Assembly (NCBI RefSeq): GCF_024362205.1
Contig: NZ_CP101462.1
Location: 1,640,501-1,704,500 of the forward strand
Direction: 5' to 3'
Origin: Exiguobacterium aurantiacum
GTDB taxonomy: Bacteria > Bacillota > Bacilli > Exiguobacteriales > Exiguobacteriaceae
Length of the DNA: 64,000 nucleotides
The translations under genes and the position numbers were made by a program. Shown here piece after piece: positions 8,517-18,044 of this stretch (position 1 is the first letter of the stretch; every line of letters begins with the position of its first letter). The notes below the pieces were generated by a model. That model had not been told where the DNA came from, ran no database searches, and was given only the letters and a program-made list of their open reading frames with translations.

Positions 8517-9188
8517 ATGAAGACGTGCTACTATCTTGGATGGTTCAAGGATTTTTTCCCAACTCATTTGGCAGATGCCTTGTCACGAGACGTGACAAAT
8601 CGGCAGTCCCTCGTAATGATCAGCTCGGACCCTGCCTCAAATGCGGAAAATGGTGTTATCGAGCTATCGTGGTTACAGGAAGCCGGCATCTTGTTCAACG
8701 ACTATCACGTAATCAATTATGAAACGGACCGAACTAATGCAAAACATCTTCTTAAAGTAGCTTCGATGATCTTCTTGTTAGGTGGGGACACCGTCAAGCA
8801 AAATCAGTTCATACATGAATATGACCTAATCCAATCGATTCAACAAAGCGACGCCATCGTCATAGGCGCTAGTGCAGGCGCAATCAATATGTCTTTGTCT
8901 TGGTTATGCTCGCCATACATGGGTTATGAGGTTTCAACCCCAACGGTTTTCCAGGGCGTGGCCCTCAACGATTTTTCGGTGCTCTCCCACTTCGATCTCG
9001 AACATCACATGCACATCGTCAAGCAAGAGCTCGCCCTCTTATCCGAAGAATTACCCATCTATTTGTCGAACAAAGATTGTGCACTTCGTGTTCAAGGTGA
9101 TCAAGTCGATATCTTCGGAGACGTTTATTTGTATGCGAATCGAAACATAACGAAGCTATCTGAGACCACATCTTTCCATACAGATTAG
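8517..9188 (+). CDS. Peptidase E-like protein (S51 family)
   Basis: 223 residues. GGDT at 89-92 and the nucleophile motif GASAGA at 117-122 (Ser119) fit the S51 group of class-I-glutaminase-fold serine hydrolases, which includes aspartyl dipeptidase and cyanophycinase relatives; H158 is a plausible catalytic partner. Start supported by GAAGGAGGCTCACT before ATG 8517. Single gene, divergent from the membrane protein at 8063. Its AT-rich composition differs from thyA beside it. Confidence 0.8.
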   Translation: MKTCYYLGWFKDFFPTHLADALSRDVTNRQSLVMISSDPASNAENGVIELSWLQEAGILFNDYHVINYETDRTNAKHLLKVASMIFLLGGDTVKQNQFIHEYDLIQSIQQSDAIVIGASAGAINMSLSWLCSPYMGYEVSTPTVFQGVALNDFSVLSHFDLEHHMHIVKQELALLSEELPIYLSNKDCALRVQGDQVDIFGDVYLYANRNITKLSETTSFHTD

Positions 9189-9286
9189 TCCCTCCCATTA
9201 CGAAATGGTTTCATGTTAAATCCGAGATAATTATCGCTTGCAAATTCTGTATATAGAAATCGAAACGTTATGTCGTCAATATATTG

Positions 9287-9295
9287 TGTTATAAT
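9287..9295 (+). promoter_or_regulatory. Extended -10 promoter of thyA-folA
   Basis: TGTTATAAT is a perfect extended -10 element about 48 bases before the thyA ATG. No good -35 is visible at 16-18 bp, which is compatible with extended -10 promoters. Confidence 0.6.
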
Positions 9296-9342
9296 GAGTG
9301 CGTCTTTTTGTAAATTTTTGAACGAGAAAGGGGACTTCCCAC

Positions 9343-10137
9343 ATGAAACAATACCATGATTTATGCACCCATATCCTCGAGCACGGGGTCGTCAAAGAAG
9401 ACCGCACCGGGACCGGGACGACGAGTGTGTTCGGCTACCAGATGCGTTTCAACCTTCAGGACGGGTTCCCCCTGATCACGACGAAGAAATTACATACGCG
9501 TTCCATCATCCATGAACTGCTCTGGTTCATCACCGGCAACACGAACGTCAAATACCTTCAAGACAACGGGGTCCGCATTTGGAACGAGTGGGCCGACGAG
9601 GACGGTAATCTCGGTCCTGTCTACGGGGCGCAGTGGCGCTCGTTTCCGAAACCAGACGGCACGACTGTCGACCAGCTCGCGCAAGTAATCGAGCAAATCA
9701 AAACGAACCCTGACTCGCGCCGACTCATCGTCTCGGCCTGGAATCCAGGGCAACTTGAAGACATGGCGTTGCCGCCGTGCCATCTCATGTTCCAGTTTTA
9801 CGTCGCGGACGGCAAATTGTCGTGCCAGCTCTATCAACGAAGCGCTGACACGTTCCTCGGTGTCCCGTTCAATATCGCGTCTTACGCCTTGCTCACTCAT
9901 ATGGTCGCCCATGTGACCGGGCTTGAAGTCGGAGACTTCGTCCATACGCTCGGCGACGCCCACATTTATCATAATCACCTCGAACAAGTGAAGCTGCAAT
10001 TGACGCGTGAGACACGACCGCTCCCGACATTGAACATTTTGCGTGACGTATCATCCATCGAGGACTTCCGGTTTGAAGACTTCGAGATCGTCGGCTATGA
10101 CCCTCATCCACACATTAAAGGAGAAGTGAGCGTATGA
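9343..10137 (+). CDS. thyA: Thymidylate synthase
   Basis: 264 residues, the same length as the E. coli enzyme, with the catalytic cysteine at C146 in LPPCH. The folate/dUMP-binding stretches [10 protein letters not shown] and [12 protein letters not shown] are intact. It methylates dUMP to dTMP using 5,10-methylene-tetrahydrofolate. Start: GAAAGGGGACTTCCCAC before ATG 9343. It overlaps folA by four bases (ATGA), so the two are translationally coupled: folA regenerates the dihydrofolate this enzyme produces. Confidence 0.98.
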   Translation: MKQYHDLCTHILEHGVVKEDRTGTGTTSVFGYQMRFNLQDGFPLITTKKLHTRSIIHELLWFITGNTNVKYLQDNGVRIWNEWADEDGNLGPVYGAQWRSFPKPDGTTVDQLAQVIEQIKTNPDSRRLIVSAWNPGQLEDMALPPCHLMFQFYVADGKLSCQLYQRSADTFLGVPFNIASYALLTHMVAHVTGLEVGDFVHTLGDAHIYHNHLEQVKLQLTRETRPLPTLNILRDVSSIEDFRFEDFEIVGYDPHPHIKGEVSV

Positions 10138-10613
10138 TCATCCACGTCGTCGCAATCGGGAGCAATCGGGAAATCGGGAAAGATAACGCCTTGTTGTGGC
10201 GCCTGCCCGATGACTTGAAACAGTTCAAAGCTGTCACGACGGGTCAGACGGTCGTCATGGGACGAAAGACGTTCGAATCGATTGGTCGACCACTTCCGAA
10301 CCGTCGTAATATCGTCGTCACGTCGGACCGCACCTTCTCGGCTGAAGGCGTCGACGTCTGGCACGACCTCGGATCGCTTAACACCGAGACGACAGACCTT
10401 TATATCATCGGTGGCGCGACGCTCTATGAGCAGACGCTCTCGATGACGGACCGGTTTTATGTCACTGAAGTCGACGGTACGTTCGAGGCGGACACGTATT
10501 ATCCAGCCCTGCCGGACGGGCTCACCGTGACGGACGAACAGTTCCACCCGGCCGACGAACGGCATGCCTATAGCTTCACTTTCCGTCAATATGACAAAAG
10601 GGACATCGACTGA
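10134..10613 (+). CDS. folA: Dihydrofolate reductase
   Basis: 159 residues, normal chromosomal DHFR length. [11 protein letters not shown] places the proton-donating acidic residue at D27, and [15 protein letters not shown] is the NADPH-binding stretch. It reduces dihydrofolate made by ThyA. It is the second gene of the thyA-folA pair and ends inside the stem-loop of the shared terminator. Confidence 0.97.
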   Translation: MIIHVVAIGSNREIGKDNALLWRLPDDLKQFKAVTTGQTVVMGRKTFESIGRPLPNRRNIVVTSDRTFSAEGVDVWHDLGSLNTETTDLYIIGGATLYEQTLSMTDRFYVTEVDGTFEADTYYPALPDGLTVTDEQFHPADERHAYSFTFRQYDKRDID

Positions 10614-10630
10614 GTCGACGTCCCTTTTTT
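10597..10630. terminator. Bidirectional terminator between folA and the GGDEF gene
   Basis: Arms 10600-10610 and 10614-10624 pair with one mismatch around TGA, the folA stop. An A-run precedes and a T7 run follows, so both converging genes can terminate here. Confidence 0.88.
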
Positions 10631-12120
10631 TAGTCTGGTAATTTCTCGAGCCATTGCTCAATCTTTTCAGTGATGGCGTCATGATGGTCCCGTTCGGCCA
10701 AGTCGTCGTACAGCGTCCCAAGTTCGAGCGCGGTTCGTTTTGACACAGCCAAAATATGGCTGTACTTGCCGCGTTGCTCTTTGACGGCCGAGAGCGTCCC
10801 TTTCGTCTCACTCGTCCCCGAGTCATCAAGGATGAACATTTCCATATGATCGTTACAAGCATAATGATCATACGGACGATAGATGACTTCGTAACGTCGG
10901 TGTTGCTTCGGTAAGCGCTCGGCGAGCAAAGCGTACTTCTCAGGACTCATTGTCACGTAAGCGAGCCTTTTCTCCTCGCGGACAGCTGACGAGTAGCGGA
11001 TGATTCGATTGCGTCCATCGCGCTTCGCCTTGTAGAGCGCCTCATCGGCATAGGCACACCATTCGCCGAGCGTCATCCCGGTCTGACAGACACGAGTATA
11101 ACCGATCGATACGGTAACGTGATGTTCATATGTAAATGTCATCTCCTCGATGCGACTGCGGACCCGTTCAAGCACCGCATCGACAACGTGACGCTCTGAC
11201 ACGTTGAGGATAATGAGAAATTCTTCCCCGCCGTAACGAATCAACTCATCACTCGAGCGAATCGCTAAGCGAATCTCCTCGGCGACGCGATGTAACACGT
11301 CATCCCCGTAGGCATGACCGAACGTATCATTCAGCTGCTTGAAATGGTCGATGTCGAGCAGGGCGAGCGTGAAGCTCTCACCGGAACGCTCAAGTCGGGA
11401 CATGAAGCGGCTGAATGTCGCTTTCAAATATTTACGGTTAAAGGCGCCCGTCAATTCGTCGACGAGCAGCGCGTTCGAGACGAGCCGGGCCTTCTCGATG
11501 TGATGTCCGAGGCGAACGAGCCGCTCTTCCATCGGTATCCACTCTTCCCAATAGTCATCGAAGCCGTAAGAATAAGCGGCCAAGCGATAATGTTCATTCG
11601 TTCCGATCACGATGAGCGGTACGTACAGTTTCTTCATCTTACTGACGAATGATTGAATCGCCCGCTCCGGGAAGCGGGCCCACAGTTCGACATCCATGAT
11701 GATAGCTTTCGGGACATCTTCATAATCATATTCGACGGCCTCTTCTAACGTCTGTAAGAAGACTGGACGTGCCCCGAGTTTTTCGACACGCGGTTTATAG
11801 CGGCTGAACGTTGAGAAACTGTTTGATAAAATGAGGACGAGATCTTCGTCTTCTTGTTCGATGCCTAGGACGGTGTGGATATAACGTTTCACTGGGGCGA
11901 TCAAAGCCATGGCCTCGGCTTGCGTCAAGACCGGTGGCAATTCACGCACGTCAGACTCGACACGACTGAAAATCTCAAGCAAGTGCATCAAGCGACGATG
12001 CTTCACTTCTTGCTTCATCCAATCTAATAAAAACTCGATCTCTGTTGTTTGAATCTGTCTCGCGCTCGTGATTTGCGCCAAGATAGTATGTATACGATCT
12101 GTGAGTTGCTGTTGCTTCAT
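10630..12120 (-). CDS. Diguanylate cyclase with degenerate receiver and extra C-terminal domain
   Basis: The start is placed at ATG 12120 (MKQQQLTDR), giving 496 residues; the frame stays open 21 codons upstream in low-quality sequence. Residues about 90-215 look like a receiver domain (IIMDVELW near 143, IVIGTNE near 172). A GGDEF domain begins at DELTGAFNRKYL near 220. The active-site signature is GGEEF at 297-301, with the inhibitory I-site RSSD at 288-291, so it should make c-di-GMP and be product-inhibited. The last ~110 residues are a domain I do not recognise. Ribosome site: a G-rich tract. Confidence 0.9.
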   Translation of the reverse strand: MKQQQLTDRIHTILAQITSARQIQTTEIEFLLDWMKQEVKHRRLMHLLEIFSRVESDVRELPPVLTQAEAMALIAPVKRYIHTVLGIEQEDEDLVLILSNSFSTFSRYKPRVEKLGARPVFLQTLEEAVEYDYEDVPKAIIMDVELWARFPERAIQSFVSKMKKLYVPLIVIGTNEHYRLAAYSYGFDDYWEEWIPMEERLVRLGHHIEKARLVSNALLVDELTGAFNRKYLKATFSRFMSRLERSGESFTLALLDIDHFKQLNDTFGHAYGDDVLHRVAEEIRLAIRSSDELIRYGGEEFLIILNVSERHVVDAVLERVRSRIEEMTFTYEHHVTVSIGYTRVCQTGMTLGEWCAYADEALYKAKRDGRNRIIRYSSAVREEKRLAYVTMSPEKYALLAERLPKQHRRYEVIYRPYDHYACNDHMEMFILDDSGTSETKGTLSAVKEQRGKYSHILAVSKRTALELGTLYDDLAERDHHDAITEKIEQWLEKLPD

Positions 12121-12260
12121 TCCCGACCCCCCCAGTTTCGTTCTCCCCGATCTATGCTTATGTCTATGATTATGCGACTTCATCCCCGAAAATACAACTA
12201 TTTCCTCATTTTCCGCCTATTGTTTGACAGTAAGATAGTCCTTATGACTCATTACCTCAT

Positions 12261-12288
12261 GAAAAAGAGCGGTCAAAGACCGCTCTTT
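12261..12288 (-). terminator. Rho-independent terminator of fumC
   Basis: AAAGAGCGGTC (12264-12274) pairs with GACCGCTCTTT (12278-12288) around AAA, with T-rich sequence after it on the minus strand. Confidence 0.88.
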
Positions 12289-12290
12289 CC

Positions 12291-13691
12291 TTATTTTCCA
12301 ACTTTTAGGTTAGGAGATGTCATCTCTTCTGGTCGAATCCACTCGTCGAACTGCTCTTCCGTCAAGAGTCCGGTCTCGAGCGCCGCTTCTTTCAACGACG
12401 TCCCGTTTTTATGGGCGAGCTTCGCGATTTTGGCCGCATTCTCATAACCGATGTGCGGGTTGAGCGCTGTCACGAGCATGAGCGAACGCTCGACGTTGTG
12501 CGCGATCACGTCCAAGTCTGGTTCGATCCCGATGGCGCAATGCACGTCGAACGAATGCAGACTGTCCGTCAACAGGCGGCACGTCTGGAGGAAGTTATAC
12601 ATGATGACCGGTTTGAACACGTTCAACTCGAAGTTTCCTTGGCTCGCCCCGAATCCGATCGTCGCATCATTACCGAGCACTTGGGCCGCGACCATCGTCA
12701 ACGCCTCACTCTGCGTCGGATTGACTTTCCCAGGCATGATCGAGCTACCAGGCTCGTTCTCTGGAATCAAAATCTCGCCGATGCCGGCACGCGGACCTGA
12801 CGCGAGCCAACGGACGTCGTTGGCGATTTTCATCGCATCCATGGCGAGTGCTTTCAAGGCACCATGGGTGAACACGAGCTGATCGTGGCTCGTGAGCGCA
12901 TGGAACTTGTTGACGGCCGTTATGAAACGTTTGCCGGTCTCTTGCGAGATTTTCTCGGCCACGACTTCGCCGAACTGGGGATGAGCGTTGATGCCCGTCC
13001 CGACCGCCGTCCCGCCAAGGGCGAGCTCTGTCAACGGTTCGAGCGTGCGCTCGATCATCTGTTTCGAGAGCTCGAGCATGCGGACCCAGCCGCTGATTTC
13101 TTGACCGAGCGTGACCGGCGTCGCGTCTTGCAAGTGCGTCCGACCAATCTTGACGATGTCCATGAATGACTCGGCTTTTTTCGCGAGCGTCGCGTGGAGC
13201 GCCTCGATTGACGGCAACACATGGTCCTCGACCGCAAGGATGGCTGCGATATGCATCGCCGTCGGATACGTGTCGTTCGAGCTTTGGGACTTATTGACGT
13301 CGTCATTCGGGTGAATCGTCAGCGTTTGACCACGCTCTTTTAACTTATCATTCGCCAAGTGGGCGATGACTTCGTTCACGTTCATGTTCGACTGTGTCCC
13401 TGAACCCGTCTGCCAGACGACGAGCGGAAACTCGGCGTCATGTTTTCCGGCGACAATCTCATCGGCGACTTCGGCGATGACGTCGGCTTTCGCTTGCTCC
13501 AATACACCGAGCTCGGCGTTAGCGAGTGCGGCACCTTTTTTCAAAATCGCAAAAGCATGTACGACCTCGAGCGGCATCTTTTCCGTCCCGATTTTAAAGT
13601 TCTCTAGACTGCGCTGTGTTTGGGCTCCCCATTTGGCTGAAGCTGGAACGTTGATTTCCCCCATCGTGTCCCGTTCGATCCGATATTCCAT
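12291..13691 (-). CDS. fumC: Class II fumarate hydratase
   Basis: 466 residues, full length. The superfamily signature [11 protein letters not shown] lies near residue 320, and [13 protein letters not shown] marks the substrate site. It is an iron-free, oxygen-stable TCA-cycle fumarase, cytosolic and homotetrameric in the family. ATG 13691 is preceded by AAAGAGGGGGAATTTTC. It is a single gene with its own terminator. It is unlikely to be argininosuccinate lyase or aspartase, because the N-terminal FumC pattern [19 protein letters not shown] is intact. Confidence 0.96.
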   Translation of the reverse strand: MEYRIERDTMGEINVPASAKWGAQTQRSLENFKIGTEKMPLEVVHAFAILKKGAALANAELGVLEQAKADVIAEVADEIVAGKHDAEFPLVVWQTGSGTQSNMNVNEVIAHLANDKLKERGQTLTIHPNDDVNKSQSSNDTYPTAMHIAAILAVEDHVLPSIEALHATLAKKAESFMDIVKIGRTHLQDATPVTLGQEISGWVRMLELSKQMIERTLEPLTELALGGTAVGTGINAHPQFGEVVAEKISQETGKRFITAVNKFHALTSHDQLVFTHGALKALAMDAMKIANDVRWLASGPRAGIGEILIPENEPGSSIMPGKVNPTQSEALTMVAAQVLGNDATIGFGASQGNFELNVFKPVIMYNFLQTCRLLTDSLHSFDVHCAIGIEPDLDVIAHNVERSLMLVTALNPHIGYENAAKIAKLAHKNGTSLKEAALETGLLTEEQFDEWIRPEEMTSPNLKVGK

Positions 13692-13771
13692 GAAAATTCC
13701 CCCTCTTTTTTTGACTACGCTTTCATTTTAGCGAAACTTTTGCAAAAAAGAAATCATTCCCCTGCAATTGA

Positions 13772-13796
13772 CAAAAAGTCGGGCCAAAGCCCGACT
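13772..13796 (-). terminator. Rho-independent terminator after the RNase H-like gene
   Basis: AGTCGGGC (13777-13784) pairs with GCCCGACT (13789-13796) around CAAA, followed on the minus strand by TTTTTGT. It ends the nuclease cluster transcript. Confidence 0.85.
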
Positions 13797-13797
13797 C

Positions 13798-14187
13798 TCA
13801 TCCTGTTATCAATGCATGTTTCGCCACGTCATGGGCCCGATTCTCTACCCGCGGAATCCATTTGATGAACTTGTTCGGCAATTCGTCATAAAGCGTCAGC
13901 GCCTGGACGAACAAAGGACGCACCGATTGGTCTTTTAAGAACCGCTGCTCGAGCGCTCGTACGACCGTCTCGGCGTCTGAATAGAACATAAACGTCGATT
14001 CGCCCGTCAGCTCGTGCGCTTGTTCGAGGGCGAACGCGAGCGCGGCGAGTTCGGCTTGAACGCTCGTCAGCCCAACGCGTTTGGCGATGTACGTGGACAC
14101 CGTGCCGTCGGTCGCCTTGACCCAGACACCAAGACCGTTCTCACCTAGCTCTTGGTTCGTCGCCGCATCAAAATAAATGTGTACCAA
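13798..14187 (-). CDS. RNase H-like protein (YpeP/YpdQ type)
   Basis: I place the start at TTG 14187 (then VHIYFDAATN) because GGGAGG lies about nine bases upstream; this gives 129 residues. The four metal-binding acidic residues of RNase H1 are visible in YFDAA, QAELAAL, YSDAETV and NRAHDVAKH. It overlaps the end of the 5'-3' exonuclease gene by 20 bases. Both could act on RNA primers, which fits with a shared operon. Activity on RNA/DNA hybrids is inferred from the conserved residues. Confidence 0.85.
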   Translation of the reverse strand: MVHIYFDAATNQELGENGLGVWVKATDGTVSTYIAKRVGLTSVQAELAALAFALEQAHELTGESTFMFYSDAETVVRALEQRFLKDQSVRPLFVQALTLYDELPNKFIKWIPRVENRAHDVAKHALITG

Positions 14188-14953
14188 AGCGATACGCCTC
14201 CCAATCGGTCTCAATCGGTGCATGGATATCGATGAGCGAGAGACGTTTCGACAGGAGCGCCACTTCTTCTTGCCCGTCGAGCTTCTTCGCAAATTTCCGA
14301 TGCGCCTCTTGAAGCGCTTCTTGCCTCAAAATGTCATATAACGCTTCGACCGTGTCGTATGACTGAACAAGAATCGTCGCCGTCTTTGGTCCGATGCCGC
14401 GGACGCCTGGAATATTGTCCGAGGCATCACCTTGGAGCGCCTTCACATCGACGAACTGGCCGGGTCGTATTCCATAAGTCGTCTCGAACACGTCCTGGTT
14501 CATCATCATTTCTTCCCCTTTTTTCGGGACGATTTGAAACACGTTCGGGGAAAGTAGCTGATGCAAATCGCGGTCAGACGAATACATATATGATTCGCCC
14601 GGGAAGGCGGTCGCGACGGCCCCGATCAAATCATCGGCCTCGTAACCGGCGAGTTCGGACTGAAAAATCCCGCGCTCGCTCAACGCTGCCCGCAACTTGA
14701 CGTAATCGTGGAACAACGGTTCCGGTAAGCCGGTGCGAGTCGCTTTATAGTCCGGAAACAAAGCGTAACGATGCGTCGTCTCGCGTGGTCCGTCCCAAAA
14801 GAAAGCGATATGCGTAAAATCGTTCGTCCACCCATCAACTTTACGGAGCAGACCTTTCACCGTCACATCGGGATCGAGCGCCCGCCGACGCTCTGTGGCA
14901 AAATAATAGCGCGACAGGAGGTTAAACCCGTCGACTAACATCAATTTCATCAT
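14168..14953 (-). CDS. 5'-3' exonuclease (PolI-type N-terminal nuclease family, YpcP-like)
   Basis: 261 residues covering only the nuclease part of the DNA polymerase I family. The N-terminal LVDGFNLLSR, central GYEADDLIG and SSDRDLHQLL supply metal-binding acidic residues. QGDASDNIPGVRGIGPKTA near residue 180 is the helix-hairpin-helix DNA-binding region. It should be a stand-alone flap endonuclease/RNA primer-removal enzyme. ATG 14953 overlaps the stop of the CobW gene (ATGA). Confidence 0.93.
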   Translation of the reverse strand: MMKLMLVDGFNLLSRYYFATERRRALDPDVTVKGLLRKVDGWTNDFTHIAFFWDGPRETTHRYALFPDYKATRTGLPEPLFHDYVKLRAALSERGIFQSELAGYEADDLIGAVATAFPGESYMYSSDRDLHQLLSPNVFQIVPKKGEEMMMNQDVFETTYGIRPGQFVDVKALQGDASDNIPGVRGIGPKTATILVQSYDTVEALYDILRQEALQEAHRKFAKKLDGQEEVALLSKRLSLIDIHAPIETDWEAYRFGTHLF

Positions 14954-15879
14954 GTATTCACCTCACAAGCTTGTAATCCGCGCGCGAGCGCGTCTCGGTC
15001 GAGATTCTTCCCAATCCAGACGAAGACGGAGCGCGAGTCGTCGCTCGGTTCGTTGGCGAACGTCGCCCCCATCAGTTGATTCGTCGCTTGGACGACGAAT
15101 TTCGACGCTTCTCCGTCCAATCGGACGATCGCCTTCAAACGATAGACATCATCTTCATAGTGCATGAGCACCTCGCGCACGTATTGAGTGACGCGTTCCC
15201 GTTTGAGCGGCACGTCCGTTGTGAGCGTGACGGCCCGCAGTGAAGAGACGGACGTATGACCGGCCGTCAGTTGCCCGAGGAGTTGCTCGTCGACGCGTGA
15301 AAGCTGGAACGTATTTTCCGTCAAATCATAGTCCCCGACTGTCTGGACCGTCTCGATGACCCGAACGGTCGGATTTAGCGCTTTAATCCGCTCATGCGCT
15401 TGTTCGAGCGTGACGTCATCGACGAGGTCGACTTTGTTCATCAGAATCACATCCGCATAGGCGATTTGATGGATTCCTTCTATAAACAACTCACGGTCCA
15501 TTTGACTGGCATCGACGACCGTCAAAATCGCCGTCAGCTTGAACCGTGTCCGTAAATAATCATCGTAATAAATCGTCTGAATGATCGGTGCCGGATCGGC
15601 GACACCAGTCGTCTCGATGACGATTCGGTCGAACGTGTCCTTCGATGCAAGCTGATAGAACGTCTTGCTCAAATCGCTTTGAATCGAGCAACAGATGCAA
15701 CCGTTCGACAACTCGATCTGCTCTTGGTCCATCTTGACGATCAACTGTTCGTCGATATTGACCGATCCGAGCTCGTTGACGATGACGAGCAGCCGCTCGT
15801 CTGTCGCTTCTAGCAAGCGATTCATATAGGTCGTTTTTCCGGCGCCTAAAAAACCGGTCACCAATTGCACGGGAATCAT
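14950..15879 (-). CDS. CobW/ZNG1-type metal-chaperone GTPase
   Basis: The start is ATG 15879 (MIPVQLVTGF), nine bases after AAGGTGAG; a GTG nine bases upstream overlaps that site. 309 residues. P-loop GFLGAGKTT near residue 8, the metal-binding NGCICC near 60, and guanine-specific NKVDL near 148 define the family, followed by the CobW C-terminal domain. Such proteins deliver zinc or other metals using GTP. Possible client: a metal-dependent nuclease in this operon, but that is only context. Confidence 0.9.
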   Translation of the reverse strand: MIPVQLVTGFLGAGKTTYMNRLLEATDERLLVIVNELGSVNIDEQLIVKMDQEQIELSNGCICCSIQSDLSKTFYQLASKDTFDRIVIETTGVADPAPIIQTIYYDDYLRTRFKLTAILTVVDASQMDRELFIEGIHQIAYADVILMNKVDLVDDVTLEQAHERIKALNPTVRVIETVQTVGDYDLTENTFQLSRVDEQLLGQLTAGHTSVSSLRAVTLTTDVPLKRERVTQYVREVLMHYEDDVYRLKAIVRLDGEASKFVVQATNQLMGATFANEPSDDSRSVFVWIGKNLDRDALARGLQACEVNT

Positions 15880-15894
15880 GTACTGCACCTCACC

Positions 15895-17073
15895 TTATAA
15901 ATTTTCGTGGACCCGCGCCCATTTCTCATAGCGCGCATCCAGCAAGTCAATCAAATGAAGCATCCACGCTTCTGTCGTGACCGGTAACACGCTCGAGCCC
16001 CACTCGCGCTTGCCGTGGTGGGATAAAATCATATGCCAAATCCGGTGATGGGCGTCGAGCGGCAACGTGACGCTTGCTGCTTGTTGACTCTTCTCGAACA
16101 ACAGTCCGCCGTACGGCATATGTCCAATCAAGCTCCCCATCGGATTGATCGAGATTCCGGTCGTCTCACTCATGCCATTGACCGAGAACAGTTGCTCGAA
16201 CCGTTTCGGAGACGACAGCAAATGGCTGTATTCGAACAGCTTGCCGATATCATGGAATAAAATCCCGAGCGCGAGCTCGTCCCAACGAAGCGGCTCTTTT
16301 AACTCAGCGATGGCCTCACAGGCCGCATAGAGCGACTCGAACGTGCCTCGGAACGCCTGTTCAACTTTTACACCGTTCATCGTATTCCATACATCTACTT
16401 TATGCAACTGCTCGGCCTCTTTGATGACCCGGAACGCCATCGCCAAATGGTCATCTTGTTCTTGGATGCGATAGCCGAGTCGAAGCATGCAGACCGTGTG
16501 CTTTAATAAGCCACCGACATAGTTGTGATGATGGTACAGCGCGGCCGGTGCAAGGACGAAATCGTCCCAATAGCGGTCGAGGAGTGACATCGCGATCGCT
16601 TGATAGTCAGGCGAGAGCGTCGACAGAATCGCGAACAGTTCGTCGGCGTATTGCTCCATCGTCTCGTCCCCCGGGAGACCTGGCAAAAGCGACACCGCTT
16701 CGTCCCGGGCAATCGGTTTGGCCCGGTCGATGGTAATCGACTTGGCGCCGTCCGGTTTCGGATAGACATCGATTTTCCCTTCGAGCTCGATGACACCTGA
16801 CTCGTAAATCGGCAATAACTGGTCTTCGTTGCCATGCAACCACTGCTTCGCACGGATGAGTCCGCTTGATGTCGTCAAATTCAGTTGCAACCACTTCGCG
16901 CCGGACTTACCCTCGCGTACTTCGACCGTACTGACGAGCGCTTTCGTCTGGACCGGCGTCCCGTCTGTAAGATCGGATAACCGTGTCGACGCTTTTTCGA
17001 CGGCCGGAAGTTGAAACCGGGTCCGGTCGAAGCCGCTCTCCGCTATCGGATCAATCTGTTGGTAATAGTTCAT
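15895..17073 (-). CDS. YhaM-like 3'-5' exonuclease with OB fold and HD domain
   Basis: 392 residues from ATG 17073, which lies nine bases after AGGAGG; a TTG two codons upstream sits too close to that site. An OB-fold nucleic-acid-binding region (about 40-120) is followed by an HD phosphohydrolase domain with LFHDIGK near 275 and LSHHGKREWG near 350. This order matches YhaM exoribonucleases, though the protein is longer than Bacillus YhaM (about 314 residues). It is the first gene of the cluster leading to CobW, exonuclease and RNase H-like genes. Confidence 0.85.
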   Translation of the reverse strand: MNYYQQIDPIAESGFDRTRFQLPAVEKASTRLSDLTDGTPVQTKALVSTVEVREGKSGAKWLQLNLTTSSGLIRAKQWLHGNEDQLLPIYESGVIELEGKIDVYPKPDGAKSITIDRAKPIARDEAVSLLPGLPGDETMEQYADELFAILSTLSPDYQAIAMSLLDRYWDDFVLAPAALYHHHNYVGGLLKHTVCMLRLGYRIQEQDDHLAMAFRVIKEAEQLHKVDVWNTMNGVKVEQAFRGTFESLYAACEAIAELKEPLRWDELALGILFHDIGKLFEYSHLLSSPKRFEQLFSVNGMSETTGISINPMGSLIGHMPYGGLLFEKSQQAASVTLPLDAHHRIWHMILSHHGKREWGSSVLPVTTEAWMLHLIDLLDARYEKWARVHENL

Positions 17074-17171
17074 GTACAATGCCCTCCTTCTTCTCTTTGC
17101 CCATTGTATCGTGTTTTACGCTTCGAGGCGAACATACTTTCGTTATAGGTCATGAAGTTTCCTAAATCATA

Positions 17172-17200
17172 TTGAAAGCGCTTTCTATAATTGTTACGAT
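17172..17200 (+). promoter_or_regulatory. Promoter overlapped by a cre site (CcpA)
   Basis: TGAAAGCGCTTTCT (17173-17186) matches the Bacillus cre consensus at all but the last position. It overlaps a -35 TTGAAA (17172-17177); a -10-like TACGAT follows at 17 bp (17195-17200). Placement over the -35 predicts catabolite repression of the 17230 gene. Confidence 0.6.
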
Positions 17201-17229
17201 AAAGGTAGCTAGATAAAGGGGGAACTCAC

Positions 17230-17742
17230 ATGATTTCATTGGTAGATACGTACGAACGGTTGATCGCAACAGGGGAAGCGACACGTTACGCCACTACGCA
17301 CTCGACAATCGGCAGTATTTTACAGGCATCGACTTGTCCGGTCTCGCATCACGAACTCGTCACGGCGGTCTCGGGGCATGCCGGAAACCCATATACGCCA
17401 GACCAACTCGTCGACTCGGTCATCGAGCACGAGATGAAAGGAGCGATGGCCGTTCTGGTCGTCGCCGGTTATCCGATTCAAACACCGCTCGCTAAGGCCG
17501 TCGTTTTATCGGCATTCGCCCGAACGAACCGGATGAATATCGATAAACTGAAAGAACTCGGTCATGCCGACCTGCTCGTACGCATCCAGTCGGCCGAACG
17601 GTCATGGAAACGGACATATACCCACTTGTATCGGTCGGCACCGACAAAGCTCTGTGACCAGCTCGACTCGCTGCTCGGCGGTTGCGCCATCCATCGTGTG
17701 ATCGAAGCACTCGATCTCGATCCGAACGTCAAAACGGCATAA
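17230..17742 (+). CDS. Protein of unknown function, probable CcpA target
   Basis: 170 residues, soluble, largely helical, no signal peptide. Coding is supported by AAAGGGGGAACTCAC before the ATG, a preceding promoter and a terminator directly after the stop. I recognise no family. It stands alone and is divergent from the YhaM-like gene. The cre-type site over its promoter suggests a role that is switched off in good sugar supply. Confidence 0.75.
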   Translation: MISLVDTYERLIATGEATRYATTHSTIGSILQASTCPVSHHELVTAVSGHAGNPYTPDQLVDSVIEHEMKGAMAVLVVAGYPIQTPLAKAVVLSAFARTNRMNIDKLKELGHADLLVRIQSAERSWKRTYTHLYRSAPTKLCDQLDSLLGGCAIHRVIEALDLDPNVKTA

Positions 17743-17772
17743 AAAAAGAGCGGTCCCCGGGCCGCTCTTTCT
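17742..17772. terminator. Bidirectional terminator between the 17230 gene and hfq
   Basis: AAAGAGCGG and CCGCTCTTT form the stem around a GC-rich centre, with A7 before and T-rich sequence after. It serves convergent genes. Confidence 0.85.
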
Positions 17773-17783
17773 TATGACTTCAA

Positions 17784-18032
17784 TTATCCTTCTGTCACTT
17801 CGACCGCTTCTGGTTCGAACAACGTGACGTTCCGCGCTGGTGAGAACGTTGAAATCGCATGTTTATAAATCAACTGTTGGCGCCCTTCTGATTCGACGAT
17901 GACCGTGAAGTTGTCAAACGATTTGATGACTCCCCGAATTTGAAATCCGCTGACTAAAAAGACGGTCGTCGGCACCATTTCTTTGCGTAATTGATTTAAA
18001 AAATGGTCTTGGATGTTATAGCTAGCTTTCAT
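17784..18032 (-). CDS. hfq: RNA chaperone Hfq
   Basis: 82 residues, the usual length in Bacillus-type Hfq. The Sm1 motif ([16 protein letters not shown]) and the Sm2 motif ([10 protein letters not shown]) are intact, with the uridine-binding YKH. It forms a hexameric ring for sRNA-mRNA pairing. It lies 12 bases after miaA, the conserved miaA-hfq pairing. GGGGGAATGCAAC precedes ATG 18032. Confidence 0.97.
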   Translation of the reverse strand: MKASYNIQDHFLNQLRKEMVPTTVFLVSGFQIRGVIKSFDNFTVIVESEGRQQLIYKHAISTFSPARNVTLFEPEAVEVTEG

Positions 18033-18044
18033 GTTGCATTCCCC

